Of a stretch of 64,000 bases of DNA, positions 17,348-26,114 are shown piece by piece; position 1 is the stretch's first letter; every line of letters begins with the position of its first letter. The DNA comes from an uncultured Rhodospirillaceae bacterium. Lineage in GTDB: Bacteria; Pseudomonadota; Alphaproteobacteria; UBA8366. Where the stretch lies: NCBI GenBank assembly GCA_913043025.1, contig CAJWLM010000009.1, positions 1-64,000 on the forward strand, in the 5' to 3' direction. The notes beneath the pieces were generated by a model. The model did no database searches. It saw nothing but the letters and a program-made list of their open reading frames with translations, and was not told where the DNA came from. The position numbers and the translations under genes were made by a program.

Positions 17348-18090
17348 TGACTTCTTTACCCGAAGAACAGTCCAAGACTAGATTGGGTCTCGTCATTGAT
17401 TTGGATATCTGTGTGGGATGTCATGCATGTGCGGTGAATTGTAAAGAGTGGAACTCGAGCGGCTATCATGCCCCTATGACTGACAAAGATCCGTACGGTC
17501 ACGACCCACTAGGCGTTTGGTTTAATCGCATCCACACGTTTGAAGAAACGTCAGAAGCAGGGCAAAGAACCGTACACTTCCCTAAATCGTGCCTTCACTG
17601 TGAAGATGCACCGTGTGTAACAGTATGCCCTACAGGGGCGTCGTACAAGCGCTCAGAAGATGGGATTGTGCTTGTTGATGAGTCTAAATGTATCGGATGT
17701 AAGTTATGCTCATGGGCTTGCCCTTACGGGGCGCGAGAATTTGATGACGATGCTGGTGTAATGAAGAAGTGCACACTTTGTGTTGACCGTATCTATAACG
17801 AAAATTTAGATAGTGAGACACGTTTACCAGCATGCGTATCAACCTGCCCTGCAAGTGCCCGACATTTTGGTGATTTCGCCGACCCAAACTCAAATGTTTC
17901 TAAATTAGTGAAGGAACGCGGCGGATACGATCTAATGCCGGAAATGAAGTGCTCTCCGACAAACAAATATTTGCCACCAAGACCAAGGCGGGATGAGCAA
18001 GCCGCCGTCGGCTCTTCCCCCCGGCGCCTCGAAGAAGCTAAGCCAGAAGGAGGTTTTCTTGGGTGGATTGATGACTTGTTGTCAGAATAA
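17347..18090 (+). CDS. soeB: Sulfite dehydrogenase iron-sulfur subunit SoeB
   Basis: The 247-residue ferredoxin-like subunit has four cysteine clusters: CVGCHACAVNC near residue 20, CLHCEDAPCVTVCPTGA near 82, CIGCKLCSWACPYGA near 117 and CTLCVDRI with CVSTCPASA further on. This arrangement carries four [4Fe-4S] centres and wires SoeA to the membrane. Its ATG overlaps the soeA stop (ATGA), indicating translational coupling. The C-terminal ~50 residues (a PRPRRDEQ region) are a less conserved tail. Confidence 0.86.
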   Translation: MTSLPEEQSKTRLGLVIDLDICVGCHACAVNCKEWNSSGYHAPMTDKDPYGHDPLGVWFNRIHTFEETSEAGQRTVHFPKSCLHCEDAPCVTVCPTGASYKRSEDGIVLVDESKCIGCKLCSWACPYGAREFDDDAGVMKKCTLCVDRIYNENLDSETRLPACVSTCPASARHFGDFADPNSNVSKLVKERGGYDLMPEMKCSPTNKYLPPRPRRDEQAAVGSSPRRLEEAKPEGGFLGWIDDLLSE

Positions 18091-19044
18091 ATGCATCCTG
18101 CAGCGTCTATAATATTATTCACAACTGCATCGGGTCTGGGTTACGGGCTCTTGTTTGTGTTGGGAATAGCAGCAGCATGCGGATTGCTTCCACCCAACAC
18201 TTTGTTTGGCGTGCTAACTATAGCGCTCGCTCTCGGCACTGTATCAATTGGCTTACTATCCTCCACCTTTCACCTCGGTCATCCAGAACGAGCGTGGAGA
18301 GCAGTCACGCAATGGCGTTCTTCTTGGCTCTCTCGCGAGGGCGTATTGGCAATTTTAGTGTACGGACCTGCTTTTTACTTTGGTGCTGGTTGGATCCTTT
18401 TTGATCAGGAACTTTATGCATGGCGGGCTATTTCTTTTACCCTCGCAGTTGGCGCCATTGCGACTGTATTTTGTACTGCAATGATATATGCGTCCCTAAA
18501 GTCCATACCACGGTGGAATAATCAATGGGTATCCGCCGTCTATTTGAGCTTATCCCTGATGACCGGTGCTCTGTGGTTCGTTGCCATCTGGGCGTTCTTT
18601 TTTCCTGTTCCGACTGCGCTGACGACTATTTTGTTAGTTTTGATCATAGTCGCATACGCATGTAAGTATTGTTATTGGCGATACATAGAAAACGCTCCAG
18701 TTGTATCGACAGCGGAAAGCGCAACTGGCCTTGGGTCTAAGGGTAAAACTCGACTACTTGAACCGCCTCACACTGGTCGAAATTATCTGTTAGAAGAAAT
18801 GGGCTATAAAGTAGCTCGTAAGCACGCGAATAAGTTGCGGGTTATCTGCATGTTTTCTGCTTTTGGCGTTCCGATCGCTTGTTATGTATTTATATATTTT
18901 GCAGATGGCTACTACGTTACTGTTTTGGCAGTCACAGCTGCAGTGTTGGGTCAAGTTGGCGTTACGATCGAGCGTTGGTTATTTTTTGCCGAAGCTGAAC
19001 ATGTAGTGATGCTCTATTATGGCAAAGACCAAATTCACGGCTAA
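18091..19044 (+). CDS. soeC: Sulfite dehydrogenase membrane anchor SoeC (DmsC family)
   Basis: The 317-residue protein is mostly hydrophobic with about eight predicted membrane helices. It has DmsC-family features: LLSSTFHLGHPERAWRA near residue 55 and SWLSREGVLAI near residue 80. It would anchor SoeAB on the cytoplasmic face and pass electrons to the quinone pool. It starts directly after the soeB stop (TAA then ATG) and ends the operon. No clear terminator follows. Confidence 0.86.
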   Translation: MHPAASIILFTTASGLGYGLLFVLGIAAACGLLPPNTLFGVLTIALALGTVSIGLLSSTFHLGHPERAWRAVTQWRSSWLSREGVLAILVYGPAFYFGAGWILFDQELYAWRAISFTLAVGAIATVFCTAMIYASLKSIPRWNNQWVSAVYLSLSLMTGALWFVAIWAFFFPVPTALTTILLVLIIVAYACKYCYWRYIENAPVVSTAESATGLGSKGKTRLLEPPHTGRNYLLEEMGYKVARKHANKLRVICMFSAFGVPIACYVFIYFADGYYVTVLAVTAAVLGQVGVTIERWLFFAEAEHVVMLYYGKDQIHG

Positions 19045-19272
19045 ATTTTTAAGCTTTCGATGATATAATAAATTTGTTGATATGGTTAGTCTGATTTAAT
19101 CTTAGTTTTTTCTTAACAACCAGACACCTATGTCTTGGAGTCGTATCGATTCCTCTGCACAGTTTTTGTTCAGAATCCAGAATTGGGTATTCCTCTCCCA
19201 CGGGGTTATGGCAATATAGGTTAATGCACGGGAAGCTTAGCAGCCTGAAACCACATGTCTTCTCATTCAATG

Positions 19273-19670
19273 TCAGAAAAATACGATATGGGTGGTGCCC
19301 GTCCTCTTCCCTCTATACTGAAGTTGAGTTGGAATACCGGGAACCTTGTACATCCTCCAACAGAAAAAACCATCATGGCCGCCACAAACAAATGGAAGCT
19401 TGTAACTTACATATTTGTTACATAATTTGCCATCAGCTGTAATCTTCCATGTACCATCGCTCTCTAGCCAATCAATGCTGCATCGGGCGTGAAGCGTACC
19501 GTCAGAAAAAAAGTTCGCGTCCAACCATTGCTGAAAGTAGCAAGTTTGCCTGACACCGTAGATAACAACTCTATTCGAGATATTTTACTCCCTATGTCAA
19601 AGTCATCAGCCCGCACCGTTGAACATACGAACATGAAAATACTGAAAATTAGAAGTTTTCTCTGTAACAT
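19273..19670 (-). pseudogene. Small exported protein gene broken by a frameshift
   Basis: A signal-peptide ORF (start 19670, MLQRKLLIFSIFMFVCSTVRA-DDF) runs into an unrelated frame after LATFSNGW. The next frame continues naturally as DANFFSDGTLHARC, then WLESDGTWKITADGKLCNKY and a Cys/Trp-rich end (GFFCWRMYKV). Restoring one base near 19523 would join them into one ~130-residue exported protein. The mature part, with its repeated DGT/DGK turns and cysteines, resembles small DUF995-like exported proteins, but the family is not certain. It could be a real pseudogene or a sequencing error. Confidence 0.5.
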
Positions 19671-19721
19671 TTTCCCCCATTGCTCCATAGATTGAATGGC
19701 GTTGAATTATTAAGTGGTTTT

Positions 19722-20165
19722 ATGAAAAATCAAAAAAGTAACTGGTTGTTTGGAAACGTATCAGCAGCCAAAATGGCATCATATTTTACCATAGGTTACC
19801 CGTTCGCAGTTCCACTAGCACTTACTGCATTTTGGAGCTATCCATTGTACTCCGGGTTTTATGCGAGTCTTTTCACAAATATTTCCATACATCTCCTATG
19901 CTGTATCTTTGCATTTGCTATAGTGACCTTTCCGCTTTCTTATTTCAAAAATAAGTGGCGTCAAAACATTATGATGTGGTTTTTAGTTGTGCCTTTACAG
20001 TTAGCAGGGCCGTTCCTATTTTTTCTTCTTTTTTATGATCAGATCAATCCATTGTCGCAGCCAGATGAGCCTTTGGATTTTCTAATAATATTGGGGGCAT
20101 CATCCCATATGTATGCTTTGGTCATTTTTTTTATTTCACATAAAAGTCCACAGTCAAATAGCTGA
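19722..20165 (+). CDS. Small four-helix membrane protein, paralogue of the one at 29.3-29.7 kb
   Basis: From ATG 19722 the product is ~147 residues with four hydrophobic segments. The motif FAVPLALTAFWSYPLYSGFYASLF, spanned in two pieces here, matches GVPIGLAAYWAYPSYDGFF of the island gene at 29283-29687, and the following helices align in the same order. No family was recognised. The ORF could extend to 19680, but the shared region begins near SYFTIGYPFAV and the later ATG is more natural. Confidence 0.55.
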   Translation: MKNQKSNWLFGNVSAAKMASYFTIGYPFAVPLALTAFWSYPLYSGFYASLFTNISIHLLCCIFAFAIVTFPLSYFKNKWRQNIMMWFLVVPLQLAGPFLFFLLFYDQINPLSQPDEPLDFLIILGASSHMYALVIFFISHKSPQSNS

Positions 20166-20235
20166 CGGCATGCAACGTTCCTGTGATGAATTTATGCGGA
20201 CACCATATCAACAAGAGCTATAAATAGGATTTACG

Positions 20236-20823
20236 ATGCAGGTTTTTTTTAGTTGGCAACGATCAGTGTCCGGATATTTTATTGCCGATGGAGATGGGAA
20301 CCCAATAACAGACAATTTTCGAATGTCTATAAGTGAATTCTCTGACCTCGACCGAGCCTTATGGCTATTACCAAAGGGTCAAAAACAAGTGACCGTAAGC
20401 CCTTTTGCTCCCAAAGATAACGACCCGTGTCGTGAATTGGCTCTTACGATAGAAAAGCAAGACTGGCTTGCTGCAATCCTAAAGTTTGCAAACGCCAACG
20501 GTTTGGCGAGTGAGTTTAAAGTCGGGCGTGGTGAACCAGTGAACACATTGGTTCGATTAGCAACTGACTTAGCTCAAATGTTGAATTGGTTTGATGAAGT
20601 AAAAGAGTCATCAAATAGTACAGAGCGGAAAAAATGCCTCGACAAAATTTGCAAACTTTATAATCGAGTAAATTGGGCGGACACACGTGCATATCTCTAC
20701 GCCGGAGAGGATTTCTCTCCGATATTGACAGTTATGCCCACCTCGCTCGGTCATGCTCTCTGGCTTGAATTCGGCGATATGCTTCAGTCGCATAAAACTG
20801 GCGCATCGCAGATTGTTCGATAG
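20236..20823 (+). CDS. Hypothetical soluble protein, 195 residues
   Basis: The start is supported by AGGA six bases before ATG 20236. The protein has no signal or membrane segment. It begins MQVFFSWQRSVSGYFIADGD with turn-rich β-type sequence, then becomes mostly helical (LVRLATDLAQMLNWFDEVK). No motif of a known family was recognised. It stands between a membrane protein gene and a nuclease-like lipoprotein gene on the same strand. Confidence 0.5.
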   Translation: MQVFFSWQRSVSGYFIADGDGNPITDNFRMSISEFSDLDRALWLLPKGQKQVTVSPFAPKDNDPCRELALTIEKQDWLAAILKFANANGLASEFKVGRGEPVNTLVRLATDLAQMLNWFDEVKESSNSTERKKCLDKICKLYNRVNWADTRAYLYAGEDFSPILTVMPTSLGHALWLEFGDMLQSHKTGASQIVR

Positions 20824-21059
20824 CGGATTTTTTAACAATGGAATTTTTATTTCGTTTCCCGCGCGCTAAAATAATTGACATTCAAGGCATTTACAAAAAT
20901 TAGAAAGAACTACCTTGGGGGATCAACAAAAATGATTTCTTGTACCGTGGCTTGGTTTTTGTAAAATATTTTAAACGTATTACAACACCGAAACTAAATA
21001 TACCAAGGAAGTCCTCAATCACCTTTTTTGGCAAAACACAGTTGCATCTTAATTTGCAC

Positions 21060-21968
21060 ATGCAAAGCCTGGCATGGGTGAAAGTTTGGCAACAAGCACC
21101 ATTGCTACAATTTAAGATAATAGTCTTGGTTATATTGACGTTACCTCTGTTGTCTTGCCAGACATATTACAATATAGCGCCAACACCAATGCCCGCTCAC
21201 GGCGCAACACGGGATAGAGTTAATGAATTAACTTTATTAACCTACAACATAAGGACGGGTATCGGCATCGCTTCACCAGGAACAAGCCCCTACGACACCC
21301 AAACATGGAAAAAATATCTGCCGCTTATAGCAGAGGCTATTCGTTCTACTGGTGCAGATGTGGTCGCAATCCAGGAGTTACTCGAAGGCCAAGAAAAAGA
21401 ATTAGGTAAACTTCTTGACATGAATTACGCCTATGCTCGTCACGGCGTCGTTGGTCCAGGTGACTGGTGGGGCGTCGGGATATTGTCGAAATTTCCGATT
21501 ACTTCTGCGTTTCGTGATGTTCTTAGCACCGGCAGTGGCAACACTAGGTCCAACGCAGTAGTCACTTTGGAGATCAACGGTCAATCACACGTCTTTATAA
21601 GCATCCACAAAGATAAGGATCTTGGTGACGGGGTCTCAATTGAGCGTACAGCCGACACTGCTAATCAATTCACGGGCGCAGTATCGGTTATGGGTGATTT
21701 CAACCTTTGGCCGGACGATCCAATAATGCGGAAGATGCCGCTTAAGCTTGTTGATAGCGCCGACCAAGTTAACACGCCCGGCAGTAGATTTTTAAAACGG
21801 GTCGGAACATTAAACGGCTCTCACCATCCCGATCATGGTGGACGAATTGATGGAATTTGGATTGATCCAAAATTTTACCAAGTCATAGATACTTATTTAA
21901 TGAATAAAAAGTATTGGGATGCATCGGACCACTATGGTGTTGTCACTCGAGTGCTGCTCAAAAAATAA
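21060..21968 (+). CDS. Endonuclease/exonuclease/phosphatase-fold lipoprotein
   Basis: After an N-terminal hydrophobic segment ending in the lipobox LPLLSC (Cys near residue 30), the protein shows the EEP (DNase I/sphingomyelinase-like) fold: LLTYNIRTGIG, AIRSTGADVVAIQELLE (metal-binding Glu), GILSKFPIT, VMGDFNLWPDDP (Asp/Asn) and SDHYGVVTRV (final catalytic His). Such metal-dependent enzymes cleave phosphodiester or phosphomonoester bonds; the substrate is unknown. ATG 21060 was chosen because it places the lipobox at the normal distance; an upstream TTG start (20940) would add 40 residues. The HPDHGGRIDGIWI segment is also typical of the fold. Confidence 0.8.
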   Translation: MQSLAWVKVWQQAPLLQFKIIVLVILTLPLLSCQTYYNIAPTPMPAHGATRDRVNELTLLTYNIRTGIGIASPGTSPYDTQTWKKYLPLIAEAIRSTGADVVAIQELLEGQEKELGKLLDMNYAYARHGVVGPGDWWGVGILSKFPITSAFRDVLSTGSGNTRSNAVVTLEINGQSHVFISIHKDKDLGDGVSIERTADTANQFTGAVSVMGDFNLWPDDPIMRKMPLKLVDSADQVNTPGSRFLKRVGTLNGSHHPDHGGRIDGIWIDPKFYQVIDTYLMNKKYWDASDHYGVVTRVLLKK

Positions 21969-22151
21969 AATACAGGAACTACTCTGTAAAAATCGCATTG
22001 ACGTGACCATGTCCCTGCAATAGCAACTGTTAAAACTATGATCAGGGTTAGTAAAGAAATTAGCTACGAATGTTTCTAATTTACCATTTTAGTTCTATTT
22101 TCGGCACTAAAAAGTACGTTACCGTGCACTAACATTTAGTTATGAGACAAA

Positions 22152-22907
22152 ATGGATCGGAATAAAGAACTTGATGGGAAAGTGGCGATTGTGACCGGCA
22201 GTGCTCGCAATATCGGCAGAGCAGTAGCAGAAGAACTCGCTCGTGCCGGAGCAGCAGTAACAATCAACGCAGTAGACGATCAAAAAGCATGCAAGGAGGT
22301 AGCCCAGGATATAGTTAACTCTGGCGGGAGGGCTATACCAGTCATGGCCGACATTACCGAACAGGCAGATGTTGATAATTTAATATATCAGACTACAAAA
22401 TCTTTTGGCGGGGTGGACATCTTGATTCTCAATGCGGCGATCCGCATTGATACTCCGTTTTTGGAACGAAGTTTTAATGACTGGCGACGTGCCATGGCAG
22501 TTGCAGTGGATGGTAGTTTTCGTCTCTCGACCGCATGTGTTCCCTCAATGATTGATCGCGGCGGCGGCGCAATAGTTGGGATACATGGTGTGCAGGCTTA
22601 CACAGCTGCCTATGGCAAGAATCCAGCATCTAAAGACGCGCAAGCCGGAATGCTACGCGGTATGGCGCGTGACCTAGGAAAATATAACATTACTTGTAAT
22701 ATCGCCGTCGTGGGTTCTTTTGACACTGATAGAATTGGTAGTTCCGGTGAATTGGACACGCCCGACCTATCCGATAGTATTCCGCTTAGGCGACGCGGTG
22801 TGCCGCAAGATATGGCAAACTGTATTCGCTTTTTAGTTGGCCCATATGCGACATACGTAAGTGGTCAAAGCATCCATTTAAACGGTGCTTATTTCATGCC
22901 TCACTAA
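22152..22907 (+). CDS. Short-chain dehydrogenase/reductase-family protein with altered catalytic residues
   Basis: The 251-residue protein has the SDR Rossmann fold: VAIVTGSARNIGRAVAEEL (cofactor-binding TGxxxxIG) and LILNAAI (the NNAG-like motif). The usual catalytic Ser-Tyr-x3-Lys is changed. Where YxASK is expected the sequence has NPASK, so Tyr is replaced by Asn while Lys stays, and the expected Ser position lies in GIHGVQ, which has no Ser. The C-terminus (IHLNGAYFM) fits the family. It may bind NAD(P) without normal dehydrogenase chemistry, or use another acid such as a nearby Tyr. Confidence 0.8.
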   Translation: MDRNKELDGKVAIVTGSARNIGRAVAEELARAGAAVTINAVDDQKACKEVAQDIVNSGGRAIPVMADITEQADVDNLIYQTTKSFGGVDILILNAAIRIDTPFLERSFNDWRRAMAVAVDGSFRLSTACVPSMIDRGGGAIVGIHGVQAYTAAYGKNPASKDAQAGMLRGMARDLGKYNITCNIAVVGSFDTDRIGSSGELDTPDLSDSIPLRRRGVPQDMANCIRFLVGPYATYVSGQSIHLNGAYFMPH

Positions 22908-22967
22908 TCTTGCATCGTCAGCCAGCAGGCTTTTCGCTGTTCTTTAGCTGCAGGAAAGCGAAAAAAA

Positions 22968-22992
22968 TGGTGACCCCAGCGGGATTTGAACC
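22968..22992 (-). repeat. Left attachment-site copy (tRNA-Glu 3' fragment)
   Basis: These 25 bases are identical to the 3' end (CCA, acceptor stem and part of the T arm) of the tRNA-Glu at 30988-31063, in the same orientation. Homology ends abruptly after GAACC. This is a displaced attachment-site copy, not a working tRNA. Confidence 0.88.
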
Positions 22993-23115
22993 GATGCTTA
23001 TGAGTTCAAGCTGATACCACCGAGACGCAATTATACGAACTTCTTACTAGAAATCCGGTCTTTTTTTATCCTCAAACCACAACCATAACAAGTTAGTACC
23101 ATCTAGTTTGCGGTA

Positions 23116-23139
23116 TTTTGAGGGCACTTTTGAGGGCAC
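23116..23139 (+). repeat. Two perfect tandem copies of TTTTGAGGGCAC
   Basis: The 12-bp unit TTTTGAGGGCAC is repeated back to back. Degenerate copies with the same period and orientation occur at 30906-30929 near the other island end. Their placement inside both attachment sites resembles arm-type binding sites of a tyrosine integrase. Confidence 0.6.
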
Positions 23140-23230
23140 ATTTACGCCCTAGCCCCAGACGCTTAGATTACAGAAACAAAAAGCTTTTCAGTATTTCTAG
23201 AAATAGATCCATAGCTAGAGCCCTCTTGGC

Positions 23231-23341
23231 TTATCTTAATTTTATTTCAGAAATAACATTGCCACTGCTATCCCTACTTTTAGCAAATAGAACTTGATTG
23301 ATTGAAGCTTTGTACTTCTCCTCACCTTCTAACTCACTCAT
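23231..23341 (-). CDS. Possible 36-residue small protein
   Basis: A short frame begins MSELEGEEKYKASINQVLFA and ends at TAA 23231-23233. It is preceded by a strong GGGGAGGG ribosome site about seven bases before the ATG, which is the main reason to list it. It is acidic at the N-terminus, has no hydrophobic segment and resembles nothing recognised. Confidence 0.3.
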   Translation of the reverse strand: MSELEGEEKYKASINQVLFAKSRDSSGNVISEIKLR

Positions 23342-23448
23342 ATTTGCCCTCCCCTACAAGAATCGACCGGCATCTGATAATATCACACGTACCAGACACA
23401 ACGAAAGAATCTGGTGGCAGATATTTAGAAAGAAATGAAAACAGCAAT

Positions 23449-26109
23449 ATGAAAAACTTTTTTGCGGTAATCCTACTGGCTACTTGTATCCTCTTCCAAG
23501 GCAACGGGGTTGGTGCCAGCGACAGCGATTGGAATAAAGGCCAAAACGCATACGATAATGAAGACTTTAGCACTGCTCTAAGTATATGGGAGTCCCTAGC
23601 CGCACAAGGAAATCTAAGGGCCCAATATTCATTGGGTGGGATGTACGAATACGGAAAAGGTGTTCCGAAGAACATTGCGACAGCTCTGAAGTGGTACAGA
23701 CTTGCTGCAGAACAGGGGGATGACATTGCCCAGAACAGGCTCGGTGAGATGTACGAATACGGAGAAGGCGTTCCAAAGAACATTGCGACAGCTCTGAAGT
23801 GGTTCAGACTTGCTGCTAAACAGGGACATCCTGATGCTCAGGTCACTCTGGGTTTGATGTACGAAAACGGAGAAGGTGTTCCGAAGAACAACAAGACCGC
23901 AGTGAAGTGGTTCAGACTTGCCGCTAAACAGGGGGATGCTGATGCTCAGGTTTTATTGGGTACAATGTACCGCCTTGGAAAGGGTGTTCCGAAGAACGAC
24001 AAGACTGCAGTGAAGTGGTTCAGACTTGCTGCAAAAAAGGGGTCTAAGAATGGCCAGTTCTCAATGGGTTATATGTACGAACAGGGAGACGGTGTTCCCC
24101 AAAACCTGAAAACTGCGGTTAAGTTGTACACACTTGCTGCTGAACAGGGGCTTGATGTAGCCGAGTACGCATTGGCGCAGATGTACGAAGGCGGACAAGG
24201 TGTTCCCCAAAACCTGAAAACTGCGATGAAGTGGTTCAAACGTGCAGCCGACCAGAATTATTCTCAGGCTAAGGAGAAAATTAATACTCTATACCTTGAG
24301 GGAAAGACCGCTTTTGAAAATGGTGATTACGCGGCCGCTCTAAGCAAATGGATTATTTTAGGCACCAACAATAACGCCAAAAGCGCATATGGTCTCGGCA
24401 TAATGTACGAACAAGGGAAAGGAGTTCCGCAAAACAATAAGACTGCAGCAAAATGGTACAAATCTGCTGCCGAACAAGGGCATGACAAGGCCCAGAGAAA
24501 ATTGGGTTTATTTTACTACTCAGGAAAGGGTGTTCCAAAAGATTTAAAGGTTTCTGCAAAATGGTACACGCTTGCTGCTAAACAGGGAGATCCCGTCGCT
24601 CAATTATTCCTAGGTGAATATTACAAAAAGGGAAAAGGAGTTCCAAAGAACCAAAAAATTGCGATGAAATGGCTTAAGCTATCTGCTGAACAAGGAAATA
24701 AATACGCGCAACAAAGCCTCGGGCAGCTGATCCTCAATGAAACAGGGGAAAAACAAGCATTAAAATGGTTCCGGCTTGCTGCTGAACAAGGCCTCAACCT
24801 TTCTCAAATGCTGATGGGGGTAATGTATACACAGGGGAAGGTAGTTCCAAAGGATTACATAACTGCGCTTAAATGGCACAAGCTAGCCGCCAAAGATGGA
24901 TACGCACCTTCGGAATACCACCTGGGTTTGATGTATGCAGACGGTAACGGTGTTGCCCAGAACCATAAAACCGCAATGAAGTGGTTCAAACGTGCTGCCG
25001 CAAAAGGTCTTGATAATGCTCAATTTCAAGCTGCCCGTTTGTACCGAATGGGGAAAGGTGTTCCGCAGAATTATAAAAAGGCAATCAAGTGGTATAAGCT
25101 TGCAGCCGCACAAGGGTACGGATTAGCCCAGGCTCATTTAGGAGCGATGTACGCTGCAGGGCATGGCATGCCACAAAACCTCATATACGCATACATGTGG
25201 ATCAATATTGCTGCGGGTACTACAGGGAAAAAAGGATTAGTGGATTTTCGGGAGCAAGTACTCAAAAAGCTGTCACCTAAGCAAATAGAACAAGCCCAGA
25301 AACTCTCGGATAATTGTGTAAGAAAAAAATATAAGAATTGCGAAGACCCGAAATTCGCAAAGAAAGGTGGTGGTAAAACAGCAACTAAACCATCTGCAAA
25401 ACAAAAAAAGAAAGCAGATAAAGATATCGTTTCTGCATCATCTGGTACTGGATTTGCTGTATCAGGCAAGGGGCATGTAGTCACGAATTATCATGTAATT
25501 GAGGGCTGTCGAAGAGTGATGATACATCATAATGGGAAAATGATTGCAGCCAAGGTTTTAACCTTCGACCCTCAAAACGATTTGGCTTTGCTTAAAGGAA
25601 ACTTTAAACCTCTTTCGGTTTTCCCTTTAAGCAATAATAGACCGCAGTTACTGCAGGAGATATTTGTTGCAGGGTATCCATTTGGAAAGAAAATAAGCAC
25701 ATCAGTTAAAGTCACAAAAGGTATCGTAAGTTCACTTACAGGCATGGGGAATAATTCCTCTAATATTCAAATCGATGCGGCGCTACAGCCAGGAAATAGT
25801 GGTGGCCCCATACTGAATGATAAAGGGAATGTTGTAGGAGTTGCCGTCGCAAAATTAGACGTCAAAAAAGTTTTAAAGGCTTATGGCACCATACCCGAAA
25901 ATACAAATTTTGGCGTAAAAACAAGCGTTCTTCGAAATGTTGTCGATAGTTTAGGAATATCCCTACCCCGACCAAACAGACTCTCAATGTCGAAATCTAC
26001 GCTAGGTAAAGTAATTTCCGAAGGGACTTACTACCTTTCATGCTGGATGACGATGGCCAAAATTCAGCAGATGAAATCCAGAAAAGTCGTATTCCAAAAC
26101 CTTGAGTAA
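23449..26109 (+). CDS. Secreted Sel1-repeat protein fused to a trypsin-like serine protease
   Basis: From ATG 23449 the product has ~886 residues. A signal peptide (MKNFFAVILLATCILFQG) is followed by about 14 Sel1-like repeats of ~36 residues (pattern AQxxLGxMYxxGxGVPKN then ALKWYRLAAEQG) up to about residue 590, interrupted once by a 40-residue linker. A Lys-rich spacer leads to an HtrA/DegP-like protease domain with its triad visible: His in TNYHVIEG, Asp in PQNDLALLK, Ser in LQPGNSGGPIL. No PDZ domain follows. The Sel1 solenoid probably binds partners or substrates for an extracytoplasmic protease. It heads a run of four same-strand genes in the island. Confidence 0.88.
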   Translation: MKNFFAVILLATCILFQGNGVGASDSDWNKGQNAYDNEDFSTALSIWESLAAQGNLRAQYSLGGMYEYGKGVPKNIATALKWYRLAAEQGDDIAQNRLGEMYEYGEGVPKNIATALKWFRLAAKQGHPDAQVTLGLMYENGEGVPKNNKTAVKWFRLAAKQGDADAQVLLGTMYRLGKGVPKNDKTAVKWFRLAAKKGSKNGQFSMGYMYEQGDGVPQNLKTAVKLYTLAAEQGLDVAEYALAQMYEGGQGVPQNLKTAMKWFKRAADQNYSQAKEKINTLYLEGKTAFENGDYAAALSKWIILGTNNNAKSAYGLGIMYEQGKGVPQNNKTAAKWYKSAAEQGHDKAQRKLGLFYYSGKGVPKDLKVSAKWYTLAAKQGDPVAQLFLGEYYKKGKGVPKNQKIAMKWLKLSAEQGNKYAQQSLGQLILNETGEKQALKWFRLAAEQGLNLSQMLMGVMYTQGKVVPKDYITALKWHKLAAKDGYAPSEYHLGLMYADGNGVAQNHKTAMKWFKRAAAKGLDNAQFQAARLYRMGKGVPQNYKKAIKWYKLAAAQGYGLAQAHLGAMYAAGHGMPQNLIYAYMWINIAAGTTGKKGLVDFREQVLKKLSPKQIEQAQKLSDNCVRKKYKNCEDPKFAKKGGGKTATKPSAKQKKKADKDIVSASSGTGFAVSGKGHVVTNYHVIEGCRRVMIHHNGKMIAAKVLTFDPQNDLALLKGNFKPLSVFPLSNNRPQLLQEIFVAGYPFGKKISTSVKVTKGIVSSLTGMGNNSSNIQIDAALQPGNSGGPILNDKGNVVGVAVAKLDVKKVLKAYGTIPENTNFGVKTSVLRNVVDSLGISLPRPNRLSMSKSTLGKVISEGTYYLSCWMTMAKIQQMKSRKVVFQNLE

Positions 26110-26114
26110 TTTTT

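Larger units (their letters stand above)
22993..23448. other. Left island end: control and attachment region
   Basis: Apart from a possible 36-residue ORF on the minus strand and the paired 12-bp repeat at 23116-23139, no gene is visible. AGAAATCCGGT at 23049-23059 recurs inverted at 30966-30976 near the other end. The promoter of the Sel1-protease gene should lie in the right half. Confidence 0.5.

Noticed and set aside
22993-23060. A longer tRNA remnant to the right of the left attachment copy
   Set aside because: Identity with tRNA-Glu stops after 25 bases; the following sequence does not fold as a tRNA body.
23334-23783. Long minus-strand frames opposite the Sel1 repeats
   Set aside because: The repeats create matching open frames on the other strand (also at 23567, 23629 and 27636); they are shadows of the repeat structure.
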